Shown here one piece after another: positions 1 to 9,449 of a stretch of 64,000 bases of DNA (position 1 is the stretch's first letter; each line of letters begins with the position of its first letter). The translations under genes were made by a program, and so were the position numbers. The notes below the pieces were generated by a model that was given only the letters and a program-made list of their open reading frames with translations, ran no database searches and had not been told where the DNA came from. Origin of the DNA: Trichobilharzia szidati (taxonomy: Eukaryota > Platyhelminthes > Trematoda > Strigeidida > Schistosomatidae); assembly GCA_944472155.2 (NCBI GenBank), contig OX235277.1, positions 14,084,804 to 14,148,803 on the forward strand. The letters run 5' to 3'.

Positions 1-1170
1 CCGACCTTACTTGGACATCTCATGTCCTAACGATTTCTAAGAAAGTATTCTGTCATATCTACTGAAAAAGGACTATACCATCCCGAGAAGGATGTTGAAG
101 GTAGTCAGTAGGACTAGTGGTGTAAAACTCAGTCAGCTCGTCACTACTTTAGTTGATAGGCATCTGAATACATGCGAAAAATTGTCAAAAACCATACTCT
201 CCGACCACCTACACCCCCTCTATTGCCAACTCTCGCCTTGTATCGCATCAAGTAAAACCAGAAATCAGTGTAAAATAATCTATGCTCGTACAACCAAGTA
301 CAGGAACTCAACGATACCATACTTGGCCCGTGTTCTAAGCGACAGAGGCAATGTTAAGCGTGAAACCTATGACTTGCTTTGTTAGTAACAACATAATTTT
401 AGGCTCTTATTTCTCTCTTATTTTGTATTCCATAGAGAACTTCTTCTCAAACACACTTAGCTACCTAAATGATTAACATTGGCTTCCTTTTTGTACTTTA
501 CTCTATTCCTTCTATGGTGTATCCGATGGTTCCGACTCTATTAGCACTATGAGTATTACAAAATTGTCCTGTCACTAACCATCATGTAATTATTAGTTTT
601 GTGATTATTTTTTCTTATTTTCTATACTTTTCGACAATATTAAACTGACAATCTTTCGTTTTGAACGCCGTAGTCACCACCTTAAAAATTTTTGTATAAT
701 TCAGGATTACTCACACTACCACTACAAACACTGCATTAGACCTGACAATAAAAACCAAAACAACAACCCTGAAATGTTATTTTATGATTGTTGAGAGTTG
801 TTTCAACCAAATTAACTGACCATCTTGGCGATAAACATTCTTAAATATCATTTCATAACTTCTTGTATGACTATAGCTTTAGTGTCACCATGCATAATCA
901 TATCATAGCTTCCACTACCCGATACTGAGTTATTATTATATAGTGTTTATTTTCCTTTCTACTTCTTGGTATTTTTTCGCATTCATAATTAATTTTGTGT
1001 TTTTTCTGTTTTTTGCTATTGGTGTCTTTAGATTTATTTATTTTTTTGTTAAATACTCCCTTTATGTGTCTGTAAAATTAGATACAAATATTGTACATGT
1101 GTGCTGAAAATTCCACACTGTACCACTAGTTCTGTTTCTGGAATAAAGCAAATTATTATTATTATTAAAA
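1..1170 (+). mobile_element. 3' end of a non-LTR retrotransposon (LINE), 5' part outside the window
   Basis: The element enters from the left edge. It holds the end of a reverse transcriptase ORF (3-385) and then a long AT-rich 3' UTR. It finishes with an AATAAAGCAAATT motif and an (ATT)n tail at about 1,145-1,166. The right boundary is supported by the paralogous block: host-like sequence resumes at AACCATTGAC (1,171), which matches 61,648 where no LINE is present. The same 3' tail recurs alone at 19,803-19,855. The type (CR1/Jockey-like) is inferred only from the C-terminal ORF. Confidence 0.7.
3..385 (+). pseudogene. C-terminal fragment of LINE reverse transcriptase polyprotein, frameshifted
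   Basis: The fragment begins in one frame with DLTWTSHVLTISKKV (3-47), typical of the region after the RT palm in CR1/Jockey-type LINEs, where hosts show L.W..H...I.KK. A one-base shift near 60 moves the frame to LLKKDYTIPRRMLKVV. From there a 97-codon frame (92-385) stays open to a TAG stop. It has the basic C-terminal stretch (KYRNSTIPYLARVL) often found at the end of such ORFs. No catalytic RT motif is in view because the 5' part lies outside the window. The shift makes it non-functional as read. The family assignment is by pattern and not by search. Confidence 0.6.
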
Positions 1171-1674
1171 AACCATTGACATCAAGTGTGCGTTGTCAGG
1201 CGATTGAGCATAAGGCCAAATGCATGGTGGGCACTATTCCAATATGCTGTGTTAGCAACGCATATGTCATCTTTGTCATGACCAGTTGGTTTGCATTTGT
1301 CTGCGATAATAAGCTTGATTGAACGAGATAGTTCGACCGGTACTGAAATTTATTCGTGGTTTATGTCCTTTACATTACTGATGTGTGTTTGAAGAACTAG
1401 CCACTTACAGATGAAGCATGAAAGCAAATCAAAGCACAGAAGATCTTACTAAGCCAAAGCCACACAAAATGAAAAAAGATAACTGAAGTGGTACTGGGAG
1501 AAAGAAATACTGAAGAGGAACAAATTCGAAGTAAGAAGCTGAACATTTGGGTTTATTTGTGGAGGAGCACAGGACATAATGGTAAACTTCGCCAGCCTGC
1601 AAATCTCACCGCATCATTTACTTGATACAGGTTGTCAGAAGCTACGTGAATGGGTCAAATCAACACACAGTGAC

Positions 1675-2290
1675 TTCATATATTGAACCTCCGTTTTGAT
1701 TCCACCACTATTTACAGCTTCCAGGATCTCGCGCACACAATTTTCACAAAGAATTTTACAGAAAAGGGAAAAGCCTAATGGATTCCTTCAATCACTCTTC
1801 CAATTCTGCTATCCGATTTCTCGAGAAAATCAGATTCATTGAAACAGATGAACAAGAAATAATAGTATCTTCCGACTTCACAGCATTAAATGCCTCAATT
1901 GGCCAGAAACTGCTGAATGAGACCATGCAGCAATTACTCAGCAACGACAATTACCTCCCACAACAATCAAAATAACCACACAAACAAGTTGGATAGAAAG
2001 CACAAACCTATGTCTTACAACATATTCGCAATTCGAAGGCCAAATATGTGATCAAGTTTAAGGAACGCTAATGGAACCGTCAATATCAGGTTTCATTGCA
2101 GTAGCAGTCACGCAATGACGATCAAACCTAAAATTTGGATGCATTACGAAGATGAAGATTTGCCATACTTGAAAGAAACGAGTTGGATAAAAATCACAAC
2201 CTAATAAAAATGCCATCAACGCCATCAAACCCGCAATAAATTAATTCTGGATATGTTGTGTCAGTCAGGAGAAAAATGACAGAGGAATAG
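1675..2290 (+). pseudogene. Penelope-like reverse transcriptase relic, family 2, copy A
   Basis: The fragment has the palm region around the first catalytic aspartate (NSAIRFLEKIR...EIIVSSDFTALNASI, from 1,778) and stops at 1,975. Further on, the catalytic box is degenerate: W-M-H-Y-E-D-E at about 2,136-2,156 stands where copies B and C read WMRYVDD or MRYVDD. Several frameshifts and stops separate the parts. The same relic is at 33,760-34,495 and 62,190-62,960, so it was in the unit before duplication. The class is assigned from the YVDDTFV box and the following NLTNKVINA and VLVKRK context seen in the better copies. Confidence 0.65.
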
Positions 2291-2559
2291 GAAACTAAAG
2301 TTTATATAAATCAAATAACAAGGACCAAAACGCCAATTGCAAAATCAAAGATCCGAAAACATACCAAATTGCCGACAAACACCAATCAAGAGGGATAGGA
2401 CTAAAAGTAGCAGATCCACCTTCAAAAAATTGAATCAACAAATAAAATGAATGACTTCGAAAATTAAACATGAAAGGAATTTCATCGTAAGATAGAAATC
2501 CGCAAAACAAATTAAAAATCAAACGACCTACTGAAACATTGGTTGATCATTCTCCATTC

Positions 2560-2830
2560 TGATCCTGTAAACTGATATCAATGAGCCCTTTCTCCATCTA
2601 AGATTGTAAACAACAAAGGATAACAATAATTCAAAATACGTTTCATGTGAATAATAATATCAATCAATAAAAAACAATTGCAAATGATAATTATGTGATG
2701 CTTACTGACGATTCATATAACCAAGTAAAACATCGGAGTAGGTTATACCCTGAAAATTGTCTCTTTCTCAGAGAAAAGTAAGAACATTCATCAGGATAGT
2801 GCGGAGTTCAAAAGTGCAGTAGTGTTGTGT
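2560..2830 (+). mobile_element. 5' region of family 3 Penelope-like element
   Basis: The stretch 2,625-2,830 matches the reverse complement of 37,470-37,690. There it lies directly upstream, on the minus strand, of a PLE linker and GIY-YIG domain. Here it lies upstream of the family 3 RT fragment at 3,010-3,340. The shared order suggests it is the leader or N-terminal part of that family. No long frame is open. Confidence 0.5.
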
Positions 2831-3009
2831 TCTCGTGAGTAGTGTTACCAGAACTGACAATACTGCAATCTTCGTCATGCATTTATTCACCTTGATGAAT
2901 TTGAATAAAGCAAGAACAACGATGATGTGCAGAACCATGCGGTAACATCATTCATTTCACTGCCTTATATCTCAAATAAATATAAGATATATTCTATCTC
3001 TCTGCCAAG

Positions 3010-3340
3010 CATACTCCTTAAGACATTTTCCGATTTGTTGAGAAGGTGAATCAACTCAATGTCCATAGCAAAATCTTGGTTTCCTTCGATGTGACTTCTT
3101 TATTCAACCGATCTCTCCACACGAGACATAAGACATCGTCTGTCAACAATCTGATCTTATTTTTTTCTACCATAACTGGAATTTAAGCCCCTTGTCGTGT
3201 TATGTACTAACGGTAAACAACAAAATGTATCACCAGGTTGATTGAATGGTAATCGGGGTTACACTGTTTCCGATATTAGCTGATATTTTTATGGCCAGTC
3301 TGCATGAGAAAAAGCTCAATTGTGCGGTTGAGGCAATAAA
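3010..3340 (+). pseudogene. Penelope-like reverse transcriptase relic, family 3, copy A
   Basis: This is a frameshifted palm fragment. It includes VSFDVTSLF (about 3,079-3,110), with the first catalytic aspartate. Later come NKMYHQVD-like residues and an ILADIFMASL block (about 3,270-3,310). It aligns with 63,390-63,700, where the same blocks read SFDVTPLF and LSPILADIFMASLE. The YVDD box is not found: homology switches at about 3,331 to the non-coding piece shared with 37,963 onward. It is dead as read. Confidence 0.65.
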
Positions 3341-3822
3341 TAATTGGTAGTGCAATTCGTAATGTTTTCCATGAAATAGATGAATCGCAAATGGAGCAGT
3401 GTAGAAATAATAAGATTTACAAGTTATTAGTGCCTCATGCAACAAACACTCTGACAACTCGGATGAGACAAGGTCGCTAGAATTTGTACTGAATTAAACA
3501 AAAGTGACAAATGAAATAATGCAGGATATTGTTCAGAGTGAAATTATCAATATCAATCTACATAATACGGGAAGGATACACAAAGTGAATGCAAAATGAA
3601 AAATTTGGAAAGAGCCAAATTAGGAATATGGATGAGTATAGTTTAGCACAGACGGAGTGGTAGAAGAAACCTTAACTCTCTTCAAAGGTAATGAGCGAAG
3701 AGTACAGATTTCATAATTTCTACACCTCTTTTAGACTGATAGATTTCATGAATCATTCGGTTTATTAAATCAGCTTTTTCTTATAATGTCGGCTAGTTTG
3801 ATATATAATGTGTTGCTCACCT

Positions 3823-5559
3823 TTTCGTCAGCCATCTCTCTACTGTTTTACTTCAGCTAAGCTTGTTGCTTTCATACATTTTGTCAACTTCTAGTCCTAA
3901 TGTTTCGGAAAACCTGTGTCTTCAATCTGAAATTGGACTTGACGCTCTTGCATTTTTTTTCTTGTGGATTAAGAAATGTTTTTATCGCCATTGCATATGT
4001 TGTTGCCTATCCACTTCAAAAAATAGTCTTCTAGAAATCATCTGGTGTGTTTAGATTTTCCTCTCTCTCTCTATCTCAAATATGCGAATTGTTGTAATTG
4101 GAATGTATATGCAGAAGGAAAGAATCATAGCTACCTAAATTGTGAAAATAATATGTATTTCTTAATTTCATCTACATCATTATTTTTCTTACTCCTTTGA
4201 AAACAAACACCATCGGAACAAATATTTTTTTCACAGTGAACAACTGATCTGTTTATTATTATTTGTTGAAATTATTTTCAATGTTCTCGTGTGTGATCTG
4301 TTTTGTTCATCATCAGCAGTATGAAAACAGTATCATTTATGATGAAGTGGAAATGAAGTTAACTTACATAAACAAACAAAAGACAAAATAATGAAATGTA
4401 TTGCTCACATTTCAATAATAAAAACGATCACAAAATATTCTATAAACAGTATGCACACTTTATCACAGTTTATACTCATCTACCTGAAGTTAACAAATAC
4501 TGATTTTGCCCACGTGCATGTTAAATCAACAGAAGATTATTGCATTAATGACAAAAGTACTATTAGGCTTAATTAAAATATGGCCTTGAAACATTGTTCA
4601 CAGCTCCTTCACAAATGATTAATCTAATCCATGCTGTTGAGGGAACTGAGAAAAAAATGTAAGCTTGAGCCGAGAAAAGTGAGCATCAACTATTCTTGAT
4701 GGTATTATATAAAGAACACTGACAATGCTTGAAATCCATAAGCCTGCTTTTGACAATAAAGCTAATTTCTTTCGTCTATTCGCGTAAATTATGCAGTTCT
4801 CATAATTGTATGATTAGTGACACTCAGATGAAGCACAATGTTCCTGTTAATTACAGGACCGAAATCGTTTGGTTAAACAGGAACAACACACAAGCATCTT
4901 GTTCTTATCGGGTAGATTTAGACGTTAGTCATATTATTCTTCTATACATAGAGATTAGAGCGGCCTCGTTTTTATCAAACGACTTCATATATATTTTTGC
5001 ATTTCGAAAAATATACGTCCTTTTAAGAATTGGAAATGCTGTTCCAGTGTGTCTGATTTCGTAACATCTCATTGCTGGCGCAAAGATTCGTCGCACATTC
5101 GGTTTGAAATGTTCAAATAAATAATGCAAATTCATGATAATTTTCACGCATATAGTTCTGGTGACAAATTGCATACATTTCTGTTTAAGTCTAAGATAAA
5201 ATATTTTGAATGAATGAATTCATGAGTGAGCTTTCTCAATATTAGGGGTCCATGTTGTTCGACAGTTCTCCTAGTCGGGAAACATTGGAATCTCGTTTGC
5301 AAAACAGGAAGCTCCGTAACTAAACCAACCAGCTCAGGGAACACTAATAATTACAAATCATTCACCTGAGCTACAAATCTCTATTATTTCAAGACATACC
5401 TAATTTTTATTTTGTGAGAATTCTCACCTCGAAGCACTATACTTTATTGTCCATGTCAGTTGACATGAAGTGATATGAACGAAGGAAACAGACGAAAATA
5501 CAGGTGAAAAAAACTATCTGCTCAAGTTAGAACTGACTGAAATGTTTAAGGATTTGATT
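3823..5559. other. Unshared AT-rich DNA without recognised genes
   Basis: No counterpart was found in the second duplication unit. The longest open frame (4,729-5,064, 111 codons, plus) has no recognisable motif and is offset by overlapping minus-strand frames of similar length, as expected by chance in such DNA. I see nothing else in it. Confidence 0.5.
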
Positions 5560-5775
5560 GACTGGTTTCGGGATTTCATCATGAGGTGACATAAGATAGA
5601 AAACATAGGGAAAATTGAGTGCACTAGACATCTGTCTCGTCCTTGTTTCAGGTTCGAACCCTTGTTGAAAGCTGGGACGAAACAGCTGCTCAATACTCCC
5701 AGGTTTTTGAATGATTCTCTTACCAATGTCAGCTCATGATGAAATCCTGAATGAGATGTCATCGGCATGCATTCA
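5560..5775 (+). mobile_element. SMalpha-type SINE remnant with hammerhead ribozyme 3' half
   Basis: A pol III B-box-like GGTTCGAACC lies at 5,651-5,660. It is followed by GGGACGAAACAGCTGCTC (5,674-5,691) and AATACTCCCAGG. CGAAAC plus a short CAGCTG helix and a TC dinucleotide form the 3' half of a type I hammerhead. The 5' core is only TTGTTGA (5,663-5,669) and stem II is missing. The downstream tail (GATTCTCTTACCAATGTCA) resembles 16,150-16,170 and 42,555-42,575. Known SMalpha repeats of schistosomes combine a tRNA-like promoter with a hammerhead; this looks like a decayed copy. Confidence 0.55.
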
Positions 5776-7269
5776 CACTTTCTTCGCGTTTTGTAAAATT
5801 CGAAAATAGATAAACATGAGTGCTCTAAATGCATCTACATATGGAAAAACCATACTTCAGTAAGCTTACGATTCTCCTCTATATTTCAACAAACGTGAAG
5901 TGCAATAAATTCCTATTTACACGGAGAATGTGCTGGTGCAGTACACTGTAGGAAAATCTGCTTGAAGTTCATATAAATGCAAAAGCGAAATTTCATAAAC
6001 TTTTGTACGTCTTTTCCATACAACCATACAACTAAATGCTTGCCCAATAATTTAATCATATAAATCCAGCAAGAGTGAGATCTACCTTATCAATTTCGTA
6101 GAATGAAAATTCTCACTATAATTTTTTTCACAGTGAAAGGCAAGGAACAAAAGTAATTAGTCAATTACTTATTACAAACAGAAAAGCATTTCTTTACGCT
6201 GCGTGCTTTCTAAGGACACCTCTGACGGTGATCATCTGCTGTAAATCTGGGAGTGACTCCATTTACACATAACGTTTAACGCTTCTAAAAACCAAAGTGC
6301 TTATATCATGGACCAGGAATCAGTTCTATGGTGTTCAGTGTACAAAAATATTCAGAAAATATGTACCTCAAAGGAATAACAAGTATCCATGTACCATAAC
6401 CTGAGATAATTTTCACGAGTGTAGATAACCGTTTTGAAAACACTCACTTACAACGTCTAATATTCACATGCAATTATAGATGCTGGTTAAAAACGTTGTT
6501 AAGACTGTGGTAATTTCATGGAACACTGTGACGTTTCAAACAATAAAACATGAGATTGAAAAATTCATATTTGACTTGTTGTTCAAAGTAGATTCCTCAC
6601 GAGGGACGGATACTTACACTTTTCCAAGCCACATAATCTCAACCATTCTAAGGCAAAACCCAAGGACAGATCAGTGATTCATGGATAACTCTTCGAGAAT
6701 CTCCGTCAAACAGATTTTGCATAAATGCTTGGATAAGCGGTGAATTTCAATTGTCTACATTTTAGTTCATCAGAACTTCTCAGCTAAGAAACATTTCATC
6801 TATGTTAGTCAACCAACCATAAAGCGCAGAGTGGATTAGATATTCATATTCATGTTACGTAATTCTAGATTGACGAGCTAAGAATCCAAAATTACAGATT
6901 CACCCAGTGTTCTAGACGACCCACAAACGATATAAATAGCCTCATGCTGAATCCCGTGAAGATTTGCTGGATACAATTACTTATTGACGAATCCGATCAA
7001 TGGCCACAGTTTTCAGTCACTAACAGATGAACGCATCAGATTACATACTGACAGGTGCCTGCACTAGTCTGCAGAGACAACGCTTATCGTTTTTTGGCAA
7101 GAGCGTGTTAGTGGAACAAATGAGAAACCCTAGCTATTGGCTAGTCGTCATCACACCTGCAATGCCGCATCTTATATATACAACTATCACGTCACCATGA
7201 AAAGCGCAGCATGGCTTGATTTCACAATGTGACTTACATTTTTTTTAAATATTCCGAAACTTCTCCTAG
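5776..7269. other. Unshared AT-rich DNA without recognised genes
   Basis: Nothing was recognised on either strand. The open frames are short (65 codons or fewer apart from overlaps with neighbours), and no repeat match was found elsewhere in the window. Confidence 0.45.
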
Positions 7270-8090
7270 TATACTAGCAGGTCTCAAGTTTGGAAGAGGG
7301 GTAAAGCTGTTCACGGAGCCAAAGTATCAATAGTCTACTCAGGTCACTCGGACTACAAGCATGAGCATACTAAGAGAGTGGCTTTCATGATGTCAGCAGT
7401 GCTAGCCAATGCCCTAATGAAGTGTGAACTAATTTCATCCAGGATAATGACAACAAGGGAAGGTTACAATTGTCTGATGCTACGTATCGATAAACAACTC
7501 GCAAAAAAAAGAAGAAAGAATAATTTTATAGAGTACAGCAAACAGCGATGGACAGTACACTGAATGGAGACATCAAAATCATTTTGAGCGGCATGAATGC
7601 CAAAATGGAATCCGATAATGCATGAAGTGAACTCATCATGTATCGAGAGGTTCGTGAAGAAATGAATGAGAATTGAAGAATTATTCTCAGATTTCCGCTC
7701 TTTCAACGATTTGGTGGTCAGAAACGCCGTGTACAAACATGTATTTCAAATAACAGACACACCACATACGAAACAGATTTCATATCAATGTTGTTCAAGC
7801 AAGTGAAGACGAAACCTGCTGCATAAAAAGTCAAGAAGTGGAGCAGATGTGGGCTCAGACCATAATCTAGTGCAAAATTCCTTCAAAGTGAAGCTGAAAT
7901 CCATGAAAAAATGGAGACTGACCACAATCCATGTACAACATTCACAGACTGAAATAAAAACCGCAATGGTTTCCTTGGCTGCAGACATCAAAGCAAAGTT
8001 TGACACATCACGTAGCATCACTAAAGAAACCTGTGTGAAAGAATATTGGAACTCTCTGAAAGCGATGTTCAAGGAAACGTTTAATTTGTG
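7270..8090 (+). pseudogene. RTE-type LINE endonuclease (APE-like) relic
   Basis: Translated pieces follow the order of an apurinic-like endonuclease domain of RTE LINEs. First comes VYSGHSDYKHEHTKRVAFMMS (about 7,333-7,395), matching the LYSGH...HT.GVA.MLS block. Then a MNGDIKIILSGMNAK piece (about 7,563-7,607) stands where the family has a GDLNAK catalytic block, with the key D replaced by M. RFGGQKRRVQT follows (about 7,708). Last is SGADVGSDHNLVQ (about 7,834-7,872), which retains the catalytic SDH motif. The parts lie in different frames with stops between them. Only the 5' endonuclease part is present; no RT follows before the PLE boundary at 8,302. Schistosome SR2 belongs to this clade, but I cannot assign the family from here. 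Confidence 0.65.
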
Positions 8091-8301
8091 AACTTATATA
8101 TGGAGACACTATGAAAAATGCAGAAGCACTAACTTCATATCAGCGTTCAAAATTCGGATCTTCTGTCTCGTAATAAGTGCAGTATTTGTTCAGAAGGTTT
8201 CATTATAATAAATATCTGTCGAGTATTCCAAGTAATTGCTGGCTTTGTAGCGTGTTGCTGAAAAAATGCTTTACACATAAGTTGGTGCGCAGAAAGATTT
8301 C

Positions 8302-9047
8302 CTGTCCACATAGCCGTTATTGGTACTTGGACTGCTCAATACCTACATTTTCATAGCTTTTGCCTAACCAGTTACAAACGATGTCTAGTAAAAACGCTCT
8401 TCACCAGAGCCAAGGAAATATGTTGAGAAGACAAGATTGAAGAAGAACTTGAGATCATCGAAAAGAACCTTATCGAGAATGGATATCCTCGAAAGTTCAT
8501 ATTAAAATATAGAAATGAAGAAGTACACAAACCGAAACCCGACACCGTTGAAAAGAAACCAGTTTTCATCAGTCTAGCGTACAGAGGGGAAGACGTATCC
8601 ACAAGAACACAAAAAAGAATCACAGGTGCATTAAAAAGAACGTTCCCAGCCGCCAGACTGATCCTACTTCACAACACTGTGTGCTCGTTAACCCAGTCAA
8701 AAGTAGATGAGTTCCCTACTCACGTCAACTCCAACTGCATTTACCAATTCACGTGCACCTGCGGAAGCAAGTACATAGGAAGGACTGAGAGGACAGCATC
8801 TACTAGATTTTCTGAGCACATTCCTAAGAGTCTCCGTACAAAAGGAAGAAAAGTGTTATCAAGTGCAATCGCCAGACATCTAATTGACACAGGACACACA
8901 GTAGAAATCAGCCAAGCCTTCAAAATAATCAATACACAAAGAAACCCACGGCTACTTCGCTTCGCAGAAGCCATTGCTATCAAGAGATTTCGACCAGACC
9001 TTTGTATACAGAAAGATAGTGTGATTAATCTTTCACTACCTTGGTAA
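8302..9047 (+). pseudogene. 5'-truncated PLE GIY-YIG endonuclease copy (left pseudo-LTR)
   Basis: The copy starts inside the RT/endonuclease linker and carries the same in-frame TGA (8,424-8,426) as the full copy. Downstream it is open to a TAA at 9,045-9,047. The EN domain reads CIYQFTCTCGSKYIGRTERT (about 8,739-8,798). It shows the cysteine cluster that precedes GIY-YIG in PLEs, the YIGRT block with its arginine, then SEHIPKSL, a RHLIDTGHT block and a LLRFAEAIAIKRFRPDLC terminal block. It ends in SLPW before the stop, whereas the full copy is cut just before this by the nested insertion. No start or RT is attached, so it is a passenger in the repeat. Confidence 0.8.
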
Positions 9048-9449
9048 CCCTAACTCTATTTTATTTTTGTTTTGCCTTTCTGTCAGTATGCCTGTGTGTT
9101 TGTCTTGTTACGTAACATTCTATTCAATTTTGACCTTCAAGTTTCTAAATCTACTTAATTGTTTGTGTGTTTAAGTTATAAATGTTACTTCACTATTCAC
9201 CCCCACCCTCTTAAACTCTCCACCACAAGATGTGTAAATTTACTTTGTTCTCTGACCCTGACCCTGTAATATGCCTCTAACCAATCTGTGTTGTTTTCCA
9301 ATAGAAATCTGAACTCTTACCCTTCTTATCTAATTCCACTATATATAATTAGTTGTTTTTGACACCGAATAACCTGTCTACCTACATCAAATTCTGGAAT
9401 TATGTTCCTTATGCCTTCTATCTATAACTCAAAGTAATTATGAAAAAGT

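Larger units (their letters stand above)
1171..3822 (+). repeat. Junction block 1 of the tandem segmental duplication
   Basis: This block aligns in the same orientation with 33,257-38,458 and with 61,640-64,000. Anchors are CCAGTTGGTTTGCATTTG (about 1,282; also about 33,340 and 61,760), the PLE reverse transcriptase relic, and a non-coding piece at 3,331-3,822 that matches 37,963-38,458. It contains two PLE families, both dead. Homology with block 2 stops close to 3,822, beyond which unshared DNA begins. Confidence 0.75.

Noticed and set aside
1378..1400. CTGATGT followed by a GAA-like motif, also at 61,854
   Set aside because: It resembles half a hammerhead core, but the last core A is T, no stem II or flanking arms pair, and block 2 has lost the motif. 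Treated as chance.
8290..8302. Target duplication for the outer PLE (GAAAGATTTC left, GAAAGTTATT right)
   Set aside because: Only about seven of ten bases agree, and the right copy overlaps bases that belong to the repeat. Not a supportable target duplication.
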